64,000 bases of DNA, taken from Acinetobacter radioresistens DSM 6976 = NBRC 102413 = CIP 103788. GTDB lineage: Bacteria > Pseudomonadota > Gammaproteobacteria > Pseudomonadales > Moraxellaceae. Of the stretch, positions 39,682 through 48,132 are shown one piece after another. A program made the position numbers and the translations under genes. Location of the stretch: positions 2,480,001-2,544,000 of the forward strand of contig NZ_AP019740.1 in assembly GCF_006757745.1 (NCBI RefSeq). The letters are read 5' to 3'. Position 1 is the first letter of the stretch. Each line of letters starts with the position of its first letter. The notes under the pieces are model-generated. The model was not told the DNA's origin and did no database searches. It saw only the letters and a program-made list of their open reading frames with translations.

Positions 39682-40965
39682 ATGTCTATCCTAAGTTGGG
39701 ACGATTTCGAAGATGATTCGCAAAAACCGGCTGCTCCAGCACAGCAGCCTGCGCCCGTCGAACCGCAAAAAGCGGCTCATACGCAAGTGGTATCTGATGC
39801 AAAGCCATCACCGCAGAATGCGGCTTATGGACAATCCGCTGGAACCGGTCAGCTGCGACCAGCAGATTCAACCGATACGCTGGCTCGAGCATCTGAATCC
39901 TTAAATCATTTGGATGTTGCGCCCGGGCTTGAAGAGCTGGAAATGGGTGCGCAGCGTGTACAGGTTGATGATAAAGCCATGATCAACTGTCGTGCTGATT
40001 TAAACCAGCTTGTTCCATTCAAATATGAGTGGGCATGGCAAAAGTATCTGGATGGTTGTGCCAACCACTGGATGCCGCAAGAAGTTAACATGAATCATGA
40101 TATTGCGCTCTGGAAGTCTGAAAACGGCTTGACTGAAGATGAGCGTACTATTGTCATGCGTTCACTCGGTTTCTTCTCGACTGCAGATTCACTGGTCGCA
40201 AATAACCTGGTACTGGCAATTTACCGTCATATTACCAACCCGGAATGCCGTCAATATATTCTGCGTCAGGCATTTGAAGAGGCAATTCATACCCATGCTT
40301 ACCAGTATTGTATCGAGTCGTTGGGAATGGATGAAGGCGAAGTCTTCAATATGTACCGTGAAGTACCGTCAGTAGCACGTAAGGCAGCGTGGGGACTGAA
40401 GTATACCCAGTCTTTAAGTGATCCGACTTTTAAAACGGGCACCCCGGAAAATGACCAGATTCTGCTACGTAACCTGATTGCCTTTTATTGTGTTCTTGAA
40501 GGTATTTTCTTTTACTGTGGCTTTACCCAGATTTTATCAATGGGCCGCCGTAATAAAATGAATGGTGTAGCTGAACAGTTCCAGTACATCTTGCGTGATG
40601 AGTCAATGCATTTGAATTTCGGGATCGATATGATCAACCAGATCAAAATTGAAAATCCGCATCTATGGACTGCAGAGTTCCAGCAAGAAATCATTCAGAT
40701 GATTTTAGAAGGCACCATGCTTGAGATTGAGTATGCACGGGATACCATGCCACGTGGAGTACTTGGTATGAATGCAGCTATGATGGAAGAGTATCTCAAA
40801 TTTATTTGTAATCGTCGTTTAAACCAGTTGGGCTTGCCTGAGCAGTTTGCTGGTGTAAATAATCCATTCCAGTGGATGTCTGAGATGATGGACTTGCGTA
40901 AAGAAAAGAACTTCTTTGAAACACGCGTAACTGATTATCAGACGGGTGGCGCATTAAGCTGGTAA
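39682..40965 (+). CDS. nrdB: Class Ia ribonucleoside-diphosphate reductase beta subunit
   Basis: 427 residues from the ATG at 39682 ([12 protein letters not shown], with GAGAG upstream). An upstream ATG at 39643 has no ribosome binding site. The di-iron and radical residues are visible: Asp169, Glu200, His203 and the radical Tyr207 ([11 protein letters not shown]), then EGIFFYCG and [11 protein letters not shown] disordered Gln/Pro/Ala-rich N-terminal extension of about 80 residues precedes the ferritin-like core; the MSILSWDDF motif at its tip may bind regulators or NrdA. Cognate of nrdA 690 bp upstream. Confidence 0.97.
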   Translation: MSILSWDDFEDDSQKPAAPAQQPAPVEPQKAAHTQVVSDAKPSPQNAAYGQSAGTGQLRPADSTDTLARASESLNHLDVAPGLEELEMGAQRVQVDDKAMINCRADLNQLVPFKYEWAWQKYLDGCANHWMPQEVNMNHDIALWKSENGLTEDERTIVMRSLGFFSTADSLVANNLVLAIYRHITNPECRQYILRQAFEEAIHTHAYQYCIESLGMDEGEVFNMYREVPSVARKAAWGLKYTQSLSDPTFKTGTPENDQILLRNLIAFYCVLEGIFFYCGFTQILSMGRRNKMNGVAEQFQYILRDESMHLNFGIDMINQIKIENPHLWTAEFQQEIIQMILEGTMLEIEYARDTMPRGVLGMNAAMMEEYLKFICNRRLNQLGLPEQFAGVNNPFQWMSEMMDLRKEKNFFETRVTDYQTGGALSW

Positions 40966-41025
40966 AAGTAGCTTAATATAAAACAACATATCAGATGTTA
41001 TTTTCATTATATATATTTTACTAGT

Positions 41026-41055
41026 AAAGATAGAGCTTTAGGGCTCTATCTTTAT
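41026..41055 (+). terminator. Terminator of nrdB
   Basis: The stem AAAGATAGAGC (41026-41036) pairs with GCTCTATCTTT (41043-41053), followed by ATATC. It lies about 60 bp after nrdB. The following 200 bp to the LysR gene are extremely AT-rich and hold nothing else recognisable. Confidence 0.7.
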
Positions 41056-41253
41056 ATCAATTCTATCAAATTAGTAATAAAAATTTATTTAATATCTTAA
41101 AGATTATTTATATTTGAAAAATTAATATCTAACTTAGCTTAAGTATTAAAAGCAACCAGCTTATAAATAAAAATTATATTTTATAAAAGTTATTAAATTA
41201 GTTTAAAACCTTATTTTTTAAATATTTCTAATACTTAATATAAACTTTATTTA

Positions 41254-42168
41254 TCAATTTTCAGATAATTTAAAATCCGATATATAAGAATCCTGAATAG
41301 CTTCTACACAGTTTTTAATAATAATATCATTCCCCTTTTTCCAAATTAATTTAACTTCAGATTGATTATTCTTATCGTTTATAGAAAGCAACTTTACATT
41401 CTGTGGAAGAATACTAACAAATTCCTCAGGAACAATACAAATCCCAAAATCCTTTGCAACTAAATCCAGTTGGGACAACTTTCGTGAAGTTATTCTTGAT
41501 TTTTTTTGAGAAAAACCATTGCTTAAGCAAAGATTAGAAGCTAAGTAGCTCAGTCCTCCTCGTTCAGAATGGGGGGTAGAAACAAATTCTAAGTCCTTTA
41601 AATCTCTGATATAAACCTTGGTCTTGTCACTAAAATTCTGATTAGAAGCAGAAACTGCTACATATAAAGGGGCTTCATATAAACTTATAGAAGCTATTTC
41701 ATCTAAATTGTGATGAACAGGCGGTCGAATAAAACCGATATCAATATTACCGCTAAGAATTGCTTCAATTTGATCCTCAGATGAAATAGTATTAATTTCT
41801 ATATTAATTTTATATTTTCCGCATAACTCATCTAAAATCTGCAACTTTTTTTGATCAAAGATAATGCTGCTAGAGTGGCTGATTTTTATATTTCTGTCTT
41901 CTCCCTCGCTAATTCTCTTTGCCAGTTCAATTGAATTGTTAAAATTCTCAAGATGATTCTTTAAACTTTTATAAAGAACCAATCCAGCAGGGGTCAATTT
42001 AATTTTTTTTTCGGATCTATTAAAAACACAAAAACCTATTTCATCTTCCAGATTTTTTATTTGTCTGCTTAAAGCTGACTGAGCAATAAAAAGTTTTTCG
42101 GAAGCAGCATTAAAGCTGCCTTCTTCAACAATACTGATCAGATAATTACATTGTTTAAAAGTTAACAT
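41254..42168 (-). CDS. LysR-type transcriptional regulator
   Basis: 304 residues. N-terminal helix-turn-helix LTFKQCNYLISIVEEGSFNAASEKLFIAQSALSRQIKNLE-type region (residues 1-60), then an effector-binding domain with DIGFIRPP and the LDLVAKDFGICIVP segment typical of the CbnR/BenM-like fold. The gene is markedly AT-rich and Ile/Lys/Asn-rich compared with flanking genes, suggesting acquisition from a lower-GC source or relaxed selection. It is divergent from a tiny exported peptide gene 98 bp away, the usual layout of a LysR gene and its target. Effector unknown. Confidence 0.88.
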   Translation of the reverse strand: MLTFKQCNYLISIVEEGSFNAASEKLFIAQSALSRQIKNLEDEIGFCVFNRSEKKIKLTPAGLVLYKSLKNHLENFNNSIELAKRISEGEDRNIKISHSSSIIFDQKKLQILDELCGKYKINIEINTISSEDQIEAILSGNIDIGFIRPPVHHNLDEIASISLYEAPLYVAVSASNQNFSDKTKVYIRDLKDLEFVSTPHSERGGLSYLASNLCLSNGFSQKKSRITSRKLSQLDLVAKDFGICIVPEEFVSILPQNVKLLSINDKNNQSEVKLIWKKGNDIIIKNCVEAIQDSYISDFKLSEN

Positions 42169-42266
42169 ATCTCAAAAACAGATAGATGAGTAATATTTCT
42201 ATATTAGATTAGATCATTAAATTAATATATCTTTTCTTTAACAGAATTGAATAGGGTTAATTCAAC

Positions 42267-42398
42267 ATGATTATTAATAAAAAAATTATCTTATTTATGA
42301 CTATAATAGCTATATGTCTAGCAGCCCAATCTTATGATAACTACACTAAAAACATTTCCAAATCAGCTTTAGAGACTATAGATTTATTAACCGATTAA
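42267..42398 (+). CDS. 43-residue putative exported peptide
   Basis: The frame from the ATG at 42267 gives a signal-peptide-like N-terminus (MIINKKIILFMTIIAICLAA) with a likely cut after the LAA/AQS area. A 20-25 residue polar mature peptide ending in ETIDLLTD follows. The ribosome binding site is weak (AGGG 11 nt upstream). It is divergent from the LysR gene. It could be a real small secreted peptide, or the start of a decayed larger gene, because the downstream 42399-42704 stretch is AT-rich and without any gene. Confidence 0.4.
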   Translation: MIINKKIILFMTIIAICLAAQSYDNYTKNISKSALETIDLLTD

Positions 42399-42703
42399 TC
42401 TTTATATTATATTAATAAATTATTTTATTTAATAACCCTTCAAATTTTAACATTTAATTCAATACTGAATTATATTTAAATTAAACTTATTTTTATTAAA
42501 ATCTTACTTTTGACTAATTATTAAAAACTAAGTTAAAACCTTTATATTAGGGTAAAATTTCATTTATTCTATTATTTTTTTAAAACGCCTCTACACCACA
42601 ATTTAAAATTAATAAAAATTTAAATATATTTAGTTCTTCTAATATTTTACTTTAAAAGAAAATTCTTATTTATGAGCATTAAATATATATCTATTATATA
42701 CAA

Positions 42704-42731
42704 TAAAAAAGGGCTATTTACCCCTTTTTAC
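42704..42731 (-). terminator. Terminator of the TonB-dependent receptor gene
   Basis: The stem AAAAAGGGG/CCCTTTTTT with a 7-nt loop is followed by a T-rich run on the minus strand. It lies about 40 bp after the receptor stop. Confidence 0.75.
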
Positions 42732-42771
42732 TTGTCTTTTGAATATTTATAATCTTCAGACAAAAGTCTGG

Positions 42772-45015
42772 TTAGAATTTATAACGCAAGCTTAGTGTTG
42801 CATTACGTGGTGCACCATAATTCATACTGCTTTCACCAATCCCTTCATAATAAACTTTATCAAATAAGTTATCGATATTGAGCTGAACCTTGATATTCGG
42901 GTCAACCTGATAACCCAGCATAAGACTCGCCAACCAGATATTACCTTGGTCAATTCGCCAGTTATCCTTTTTTATTAATGAATAAGTTTTACTTCGATAA
43001 TCCACTCCTGCTCCAGCACTCCATTTATCTTGGCTATATTTAACAAACAGATTTGAGGTAGTACGGGAATTATTGGGATTTACCTTCTCACCTTTAGCAT
43101 CTCGTGCTTCAAAGTTGGCGATACCAAAGTTAAGACTCCATTGATCATTAATTTCGCCATCAACCTCTAGCTCTACCCCTTTACTGACGACTCCATCAAT
43201 ACTTCGGTAAGCCTGTTCAGAGGTCTTAACGCCATTAACAATTACATATCCATCTGTAATTTTCTCGGCAAAGTTATCTTGCTCTATTCTAAAGACAGAT
43301 AAAGCTGTATTTAAACGGCCATCAAAAAATTCACTTTTAATACCCGTTTCATAGTTTTTACCAATAGCCGGGTCTAAATAACCACCATCTATATCACGAC
43401 GGTTTTCCGATTTAAAAATATCGGTATAACTGGCATACCACGAATGATCTGCTGCAAAGTCATATATGACTCCGACATAAGGAGTAACCTGATTGTCGAA
43501 TTTACGCGTTCCCTTGCCATCACTTGATTCAAATTCCCAGTTTGACAGCCGTACCCCTGTCACAACTTTAAGAGGGTCAAGCACATGAAATTTACCAGCA
43601 ATATAAACACCGCTTTGAGTAGTCTTGTTTAATGCCAGTCTTTTCGGGTTAGTAATCGGAGTCAGCAACTCCGTATTCATATTGGAAAAATCCAGCTCAT
43701 TAGGGGTATTGATGTCCAGATCATTTGTACCTTCTTTTTTTCCCTGAATCGTTCCATATTTATTGGTAAGAAGCTCATTCTGGTTCCATGAAGCACCAGT
43801 TACAATTTCCTGCTGGCGTCCAGCCCAGGTAAACGGCGCAGTAATATAAATATCGACATTATTTTCATCATTTCTCTGTTCAGAGGAATAAACAGAAATA
43901 GCCCCCAAACTTTTTTGGGTGTTTTTATCTACATTACCATCGACATAAAGCAGAGCTGTATCTTTGTCATCCCGACGATAAGAATAACCTATATGTAAAT
44001 CGACATCATTAAACAGGTTATGTTGGAGTGAAGCAAATATGGCCTTTGAGTCGACATCCCAATAGGTCCAGTCTGAGCTAACGGTTAGGGAGCGGTCAAA
44101 TTTGGTTCGTGTACCATCATTATAAAAGGCCGGTAGCCCTCCCCAGCGAATTCCATCACGTTCTAATTGCTGGTACATGGCGGCAAACGATAAAGTGGTC
44201 CGATCGGACAGGTCGTAGTCCAGTGCTCCATAAGCAATATTGCGCTCTTTGGAATAAAAATCCATAAAGGAATTTTCTTGTAAATGTTTCACAAAGACCC
44301 GACCGCGTAATGAACCGTCTTCATTTAAAGCATTTGAAAAATCTGCCGAGCTAGAGTAGCTATCCCATGAACCGGCTGATGCAGTCAGGTTACCTGTCAG
44401 TTCTTTTGCATTAGCATGTTTGCGGATCAGATTAAGGCCGATTGCCGGATTTCCAGCTCCCGTCATTAAACCATTTGCCCCTTTAACTACCTCTACCCGG
44501 TCATAAATACTTAAATCCGGATCACCTTCAGCCAGTGTTAAGGTACTTGGCAAGCCATCGACCAGATAATAATCGACCTGGAAACCACGTGCATAATAAC
44601 TCTGGCGTTCATCGGTACGTGAAGCTGTTACTCCCGTAATATGGCTCATGAGTTCCTGAAAAGACTCAATATTCCGGTCATCCAGATAGGCCCGTGTATA
44701 GACCTTAACTGTCTGTGGCGTGTCTCGTAAAGATAGATCCAGCTTGGTCGCTGTACTTGCACTTTTAACCGTATAGCTTCCGGAGTTTTCTGTGACTGCC
44801 TGTGGCTGCTCTGCTGTTAAAGTAATGGTTTGAAGCTGCTGTACATTATCAGAATGACTTGTTTCATTTTTCTGATCCGTTTCTGCTGCAAAGGTAGTTT
44901 GTATCAGTAAAGCAGTGGAAGCAAACAGAATAGTCCGTACTGCCAAAAATAAAGGTTTAGGCGTAGAGTTTAATGGTCTAGACATACGAGTTAAGCCAAA
45001 AATAGTTGTCGTCAA
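42772..45015 (-). CDS. TonB-dependent siderophore receptor (FpvA/FhuE-like)
   Basis: 747 residues. Signal peptide (LFLAVRTILFASTALLIQTTFAA), then a TonB box-like segment (LQTITLTA), a plug domain (LDLSLRDTPQTVKVYTRAYL, YYARGFQVDYYLVDGLP) and a 22-strand beta-barrel ending in ATLSLRYKF with the C-terminal Phe of outer-membrane proteins. The subfamily is that of FpvA, FoxA and FhuE, which take up hydroxamate siderophores. The ligand is not decidable. The start is most likely TTG at 45015 with AAGGG 5-6 nt upstream; ATG at 44985 lacks one. A Fur box lies upstream. Confidence 0.9.
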   Translation of the reverse strand: MTTTIFGLTRMSRPLNSTPKPLFLAVRTILFASTALLIQTTFAAETDQKNETSHSDNVQQLQTITLTAEQPQAVTENSGSYTVKSASTATKLDLSLRDTPQTVKVYTRAYLDDRNIESFQELMSHITGVTASRTDERQSYYARGFQVDYYLVDGLPSTLTLAEGDPDLSIYDRVEVVKGANGLMTGAGNPAIGLNLIRKHANAKELTGNLTASAGSWDSYSSSADFSNALNEDGSLRGRVFVKHLQENSFMDFYSKERNIAYGALDYDLSDRTTLSFAAMYQQLERDGIRWGGLPAFYNDGTRTKFDRSLTVSSDWTYWDVDSKAIFASLQHNLFNDVDLHIGYSYRRDDKDTALLYVDGNVDKNTQKSLGAISVYSSEQRNDENNVDIYITAPFTWAGRQQEIVTGASWNQNELLTNKYGTIQGKKEGTNDLDINTPNELDFSNMNTELLTPITNPKRLALNKTTQSGVYIAGKFHVLDPLKVVTGVRLSNWEFESSDGKGTRKFDNQVTPYVGVIYDFAADHSWYASYTDIFKSENRRDIDGGYLDPAIGKNYETGIKSEFFDGRLNTALSVFRIEQDNFAEKITDGYVIVNGVKTSEQAYRSIDGVVSKGVELEVDGEINDQWSLNFGIANFEARDAKGEKVNPNNSRTTSNLFVKYSQDKWSAGAGVDYRSKTYSLIKKDNWRIDQGNIWLASLMLGYQVDPNIKVQLNIDNLFDKVYYEGIGESSMNYGAPRNATLSLRYKF

Positions 45016-45435
45016 TAATTCCCTTAATGAATTGATATAGTCTCCCTCATCTTTTTATTAAGGTTAGACTTTTATAGGGCACTGGCTGCAACTCGCCTTA
45101 GCCTTGCATAGTACGGTTCTTCTTTCAAAGTCCACTAAAGTCAATTTTTTAAAGCAAGGTATATCAATTCAATCGCGGCAGAATCTTAACATGAAGCATA
45201 CCTTAATGATACTAATTATCATTTTTATCATCATTATCTTATTTTTAGATTTTAAATATAATTGTTCAGATATTAAAATCATTTCTAAAAATTTAATTTA
45301 AACAAATTATTAGCTTCTCTTTTTCCTATTAGAAAGCGGTACAAATTTATAAAAGATTCATCAGATTTTAATTTCTATAATTTTACTCAATCCAGTGTTT
45401 GACTATTTTTATCAGTTATTTATTTTTGCACAGGT
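45016..45435. promoter_or_regulatory. Upstream region of the TonB receptor, including a Fur box
   Basis: On either strand, TGATACTAATTATCA at 45207-45221 matches the 7-1-7 Fur consensus TGATAATnATTATCA at 13 or 14 of 14 informative positions. An overlapping GATAATGATGAT-like stretch continues to about 45238. It is about 190 bp upstream of the receptor start, so the promoter probably lies far from the start codon. A short Ile-rich reading frame covers this box but is explained by the box's AT composition. Confidence 0.7.
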
Positions 45436-46062
45436 TCAGTTCTGCTCTTCCTGTTTTTGCTTAAGATTTTCGATATGCAGCCGGTCAGTTTTCCAGCCCT
45501 TTTCTAGTATTTCTTTTTCTAGATGGTATTTAATGCGTTTGAGTTTCATTGCCGGAATCACAGTCTGCTGGAATTGTTTGACGTAATCTGTCCATGCTTT
45601 TCCCTGTAATACATTAGCTGGCATGGGTGTTTTGAAAGTACTCTGGGGGGTAAAAACTATAATTGAATGCAAATACTCAGGCTCAACTACATCTTTAAGC
45701 ACTGACTCCAATACCTTAATGTGCTTGTAGTTCTGATATAACGGATTTTGAAACCTAAAAGATTTTTTATATATTTTCTGTGTCCAGTGTTTCTGGCGTT
45801 CTCCGCCAAAGATCCATCCTTGATAATTTTTAGTTTCTATAATAAATATACCATAAGGACTTAACAGAATATGATCAATTTGAGTAGTACCAGTCTGTTC
45901 ATCAGGTAGCGTGCAATCATTTAGCATAATATACTCTTCACTCAAGTATTTTTTAGCATGTACCTTCACTGTGAATTCGCCCAGTTTACCTTTAAATTTA
46001 GGAGAAGAAATCCAAGCAATCAGGCCGATTACAGCCACTATAATTATAAAATTAAATAACAT
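45436..46062 (-). CDS. NERD domain protein, membrane-anchored
   Basis: 208 residues. One N-terminal hydrophobic helix (LFNFIIIVAVIGLIAWI), then a nuclease-related NERD domain with KGKLGEFTVKVHAKKYL, TTQIDHILLSPYGIFIIETKNYQGWIFG (Asp and Glu-x-Lys of a PD-(D/E)XK-like core) and IIVFTPQSTF. The C-terminal about 40 residues are charged and helical. NERD is linked to DNA or RNA processing only by fold; a specific role is unknown. It is divergent from the exonuclease gene, 125 bp away. Confidence 0.85.
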   Translation of the reverse strand: MLFNFIIIVAVIGLIAWISSPKFKGKLGEFTVKVHAKKYLSEEYIMLNDCTLPDEQTGTTQIDHILLSPYGIFIIETKNYQGWIFGGERQKHWTQKIYKKSFRFQNPLYQNYKHIKVLESVLKDVVEPEYLHSIIVFTPQSTFKTPMPANVLQGKAWTDYVKQFQQTVIPAMKLKRIKYHLEKEILEKGWKTDRLHIENLKQKQEEQN

Positions 46063-46187
46063 TTTCCTTACCCCAGTTGTTTAGCTATAAATATGTTATG
46101 AAGTAGAATTTAAGGTTCTATCAAGCTTTTCAAACTCATTCAGCGCTATTATGATTTAATATGCAGTGTTCAAGGAAATAAATTATA

Positions 46188-46751
46188 TTGGCTCAGAAAT
46201 CAGAACTTTATATTTCAGTCGACATTGAAGCGTCTGGCCCTATACCTGGTATTTATAGCCTGCTTTCCATTGGCGCATGTAATATTGATCATCCTGAACA
46301 GAACTTTCAATGTGAAATCAAGCCATTAAATAGTAATGCAATACCGGAAGCATTAAATGTCTGTGGACTTTCATTAGAGAGCTTACAGCAAACCGGTCTG
46401 GAACCAGTTCAGGCTATGCAAATGTTTGATCAGTGGCTTAGCTCACTTGTAAGAGATCAACGACTGGTCTTTGTAGGTTTAAATGCCGGATTTGACTGGT
46501 CGTTTATTAACTATTATTTCTGGGCATTTTTAGGGCATAACCCATTTGGAATCAGCGCGCTGGATATTAAGTCTTATTTTATGGCTGCCCAGCACTGTAA
46601 ATGGTCAGAAACCAGTTCACGGCATATGGACCGACTATTACATCCAAAGCTAAGTAAAAATCACAATGCTCTAGATGATGCTTTATATCAGGCAGAGCTG
46701 TTTAGGCTAATACGGGGTCAGCAGTTAAAGATGAACCGTCCGCTTGGCTAA
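46188..46751 (+). CDS. DEDD-type 3'-5' exonuclease (RNase T/DnaQ fold)
   Basis: 187 residues starting at TTG 46188, with AAGGAA upstream; an in-frame ATG 27 bp earlier is followed by a stop, so TTG is the only reasonable start. The DEDDh motifs are visible: SVDIEASGP (Asp and Glu), LNAGFDWSF (Asp) and HNALDDALYQAELF (His and Asp). The substrate, DNA or RNA, cannot be decided from this. The protein looks complete, with a length typical of stand-alone family members. Confidence 0.85.
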   Translation: MAQKSELYISVDIEASGPIPGIYSLLSIGACNIDHPEQNFQCEIKPLNSNAIPEALNVCGLSLESLQQTGLEPVQAMQMFDQWLSSLVRDQRLVFVGLNAGFDWSFINYYFWAFLGHNPFGISALDIKSYFMAAQHCKWSETSSRHMDRLLHPKLSKNHNALDDALYQAELFRLIRGQQLKMNRPLG

Positions 46752-46768
46752 CTCAGCAAATCAACGCC

Positions 46769-47257
46769 TTAAAGCTGGATATTCTTTTCTAGGTTCAGCA
46801 GAATTGTTTTATTATCCAGTCCACCCGCAAAACCAGTTAATGCACCACTAGCTCCTATTACCCGATGACAAGGTGCAATTATTGAAATCGGATTACGACC
46901 ATTTGCAGCACCTACGGCGCGCATCGCCTTAGGTCGACCAATCGCTTGAGCAATCTGCCCATAACTACGGGTCTGTCCATAAGGAATTTTTAACAGTTCG
47001 GTCCAGACCAGTTTCTGAAACTCTGTTCCGGCAAAGTCTAGCGGTATGTCAAATCGCTGCCGGTTTCCCTCAAAGTATTCTTCAAGCTGCTGGCGTACCT
47101 GAAGCAAAACCGGATGCTCCGGCTCAACCACCAGTTCTGCCAGCTGAATACGTTTAGGTTGCTCATTTTCCCAAAGAACGGCTACCAGTGCTTTCTCGTT
47201 TGCGATCAGCCTTAAACGGCCCACTGGAGAATCCATATACTGCATTGCAAGTTTCAT
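46769..47257 (-). CDS. ogt: Methylated-DNA--protein-cysteine methyltransferase
   Basis: 162 residues. Suicide repair enzyme that takes the methyl group from O6-methylguanine. The active-site PCHRVI has the acceptor Cys130, preceded by the DNA-binding helix region (AMRAVGAANGRNPIS), and GFAGGLDNK follows. No Ada-type N-terminal regulatory domain is present, so it is the Ogt form. It lies 16 bp after gdx on the same strand and may be co-transcribed with it. Confidence 0.94.
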   Translation of the reverse strand: MKLAMQYMDSPVGRLRLIANEKALVAVLWENEQPKRIQLAELVVEPEHPVLLQVRQQLEEYFEGNRQRFDIPLDFAGTEFQKLVWTELLKIPYGQTRSYGQIAQAIGRPKAMRAVGAANGRNPISIIAPCHRVIGASGALTGFAGGLDNKTILLNLEKNIQL

Positions 47258-47273
47258 ATTTTTTTACCTGCCT

Positions 47274-47594
47274 CTAATTGCTTGAAGATAATTTCATCAG
47301 AACCAATCCAGATACAATCAGTACTGCTGCCAGCATTCGCATTGCTCCTGCCGGTTCATTTAAAATAAAAATCCCCAGTAAAAAAGAACCGATTGCGCCT
47401 ATTCCTGTCCAGACAGTATAAGCTGTACCTAGAGGTAAAGTCCGCATCGAAATAGAGAGCAGCACTACACTCAGTATCATAAAAACAATCGTAATTACGC
47501 TTGGGCCTAAGCGAGTAAAGCCTTCTGAAAGCTTCATTGAGTAAGCCCAAACTACTTCAAAAAGACCTGCTAAGAGTAATAGTAACCATGCCAT
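47274..47594 (-). CDS. gdx: SMR family guanidinium exporter
   Basis: 106 residues, four membrane helices, from the ATG at 47594; a longer frame to 47639 runs into the riboswitch and is rejected. The membrane glutamate is in LAGLFEVVWAYSMKLS, with the Trp and Lys pattern of the SugE/Gdx branch rather than EmrE. Gdx proteins exchange guanidinium for protons (established). The guanidine-II riboswitch directly upstream agrees with this assignment. Confidence 0.9.
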   Translation of the reverse strand: MAWLLLLLAGLFEVVWAYSMKLSEGFTRLGPSVITIVFMILSVVLLSISMRTLPLGTAYTVWTGIGAIGSFLLGIFILNEPAGAMRMLAAVLIVSGLVLMKLSSSN

Positions 47595-47612
47595 CCGGTC
47601 TTTTCCTTTCTC

Positions 47613-47660
47613 GTCAGGCCGTCCTGACAATTTTTCCACTATGGGGAGGCCGTTCCTCCT
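47613..47660 (-). promoter_or_regulatory. Guanidine-II (mini-ykkC) riboswitch
   Basis: On the minus strand, two hairpins carry the class hallmark ACGG loop. The distal one is GTCAGG-ACGG-CCTGAC (47613-47628), a perfect 6-bp stem. The proximal one is GGAGG-AACGG-CCTCC (47645-47659), with one extra A in its loop compared with the consensus ACGR. The linker is 16 nt. The gdx ribosome binding site AAAGGA follows, so guanidinium binding would relieve the hairpins' hold on translation, as known for this class. Confidence 0.88.
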
Positions 47661-47964
47661 GAAACTTTGATTATTTTAACTGAGCTTTTCCAGATAAACA
47701 GTAGCTCAATACAAAGGTATCTTTTGCTCAGATTCCATTCATTTAAATTTAAAATCTCTTGAGCTTTAAGTAAACCCTAAAAATAGTGTTACAGCAGATG
47801 GGGAAAAATTTATCAAAGTTATGCACAAAAGCCAAACTTCACTTCCAGATAAGTATATAGCTTTAAAAAAGCCTTGTTCTACAGGCTGTAGCTATAAATT
47901 AGACAGTTCAAATTTTAGACACTGGCTAATAAAAATACTTGCTTTTGGAGTGATTAAGTCAATA
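47661..47964. other. Intergenic region upstream of the riboswitch, with one DnaA box
   Basis: About 300 bp with no supportable gene. The gdx promoter must be near 47690-47730. TTATGCACA at 47819-47827 matches the DnaA box TTATNCACA exactly, and it overlaps a TTATCAAAG copy starting at 47810. Reading frames here are low-complexity and lack ribosome binding sites. Confidence 0.4.
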
Positions 47965-47992
47965 AAAAAGGATTCAGTTGAATCCTTTTTAT
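47963..47992 (-). terminator. Terminator of rpe
   Basis: The stem AAAAAGGATTC/GAATCCTTTTT (47965-47975 with 47980-47990) and a T-run on the minus strand end a transcript coming from rpe, about 140 bp after its stop codon. Confidence 0.8.
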
Positions 47993-48047
47993 ACTTTTTT
48001 TGTCTAATTAATAAGCAATTGATAGTTAATTGTTTATATTTCACCCA

Positions 48048-48119
48048 AGTTATCCCTAGCGTTATCAACAAGGATATCCATAGAGTTATAAACAAAGTTA
48101 TCCACAGACCTTATCGAGT
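48048..48119 (+). repeat. Exactly phased array of DnaA-box-like 9-mers downstream of rpe
   Basis: Five 9-mers start at 48050, 48062, 48074, 48086 and 48098, exactly 12 bp apart: TTATCCCTA, TTATCAACA, ATATCCATA, TTATAAACA and TTATCCACA. The last is a perfect DnaA box. A sixth partial copy, TTATCGAGT, is at 48111. The unit is AGTTATCCACAG-like. An AT-rich stretch (about 47990-48045) flanks it. It could be a DnaA binding or titration site, or a degenerate minisatellite. It lies between the rpe stop (48133) and its terminator. Confidence 0.6.
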
Positions 48120-48132
48120 TATTTAAAATAGC

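Noticed and set aside
45104..45301. Hydrophobic plus-strand frame upstream of the siderophore receptor
   Set aside because: It covers the Fur box, is Ile-rich from AT-rich DNA and has no ribosome binding site.
47594..47639. Longer start for gdx at 47639
   Set aside because: The extra 15 residues would be encoded by the riboswitch hairpins and are not part of the SMR family.
48048..48119. Chromosomal origin interpretation of the DnaA-box array
   Set aside because: No dnaA, dnaN or other origin neighbours are visible, and the boxes are degenerate; it is kept only as a possible DnaA site.
47821..48126. Two overlapping frames on opposite strands in the gdx-rpe gap
   Set aside because: Low complexity, no ribosome binding sites, and they coincide with the repeat array and a terminator.
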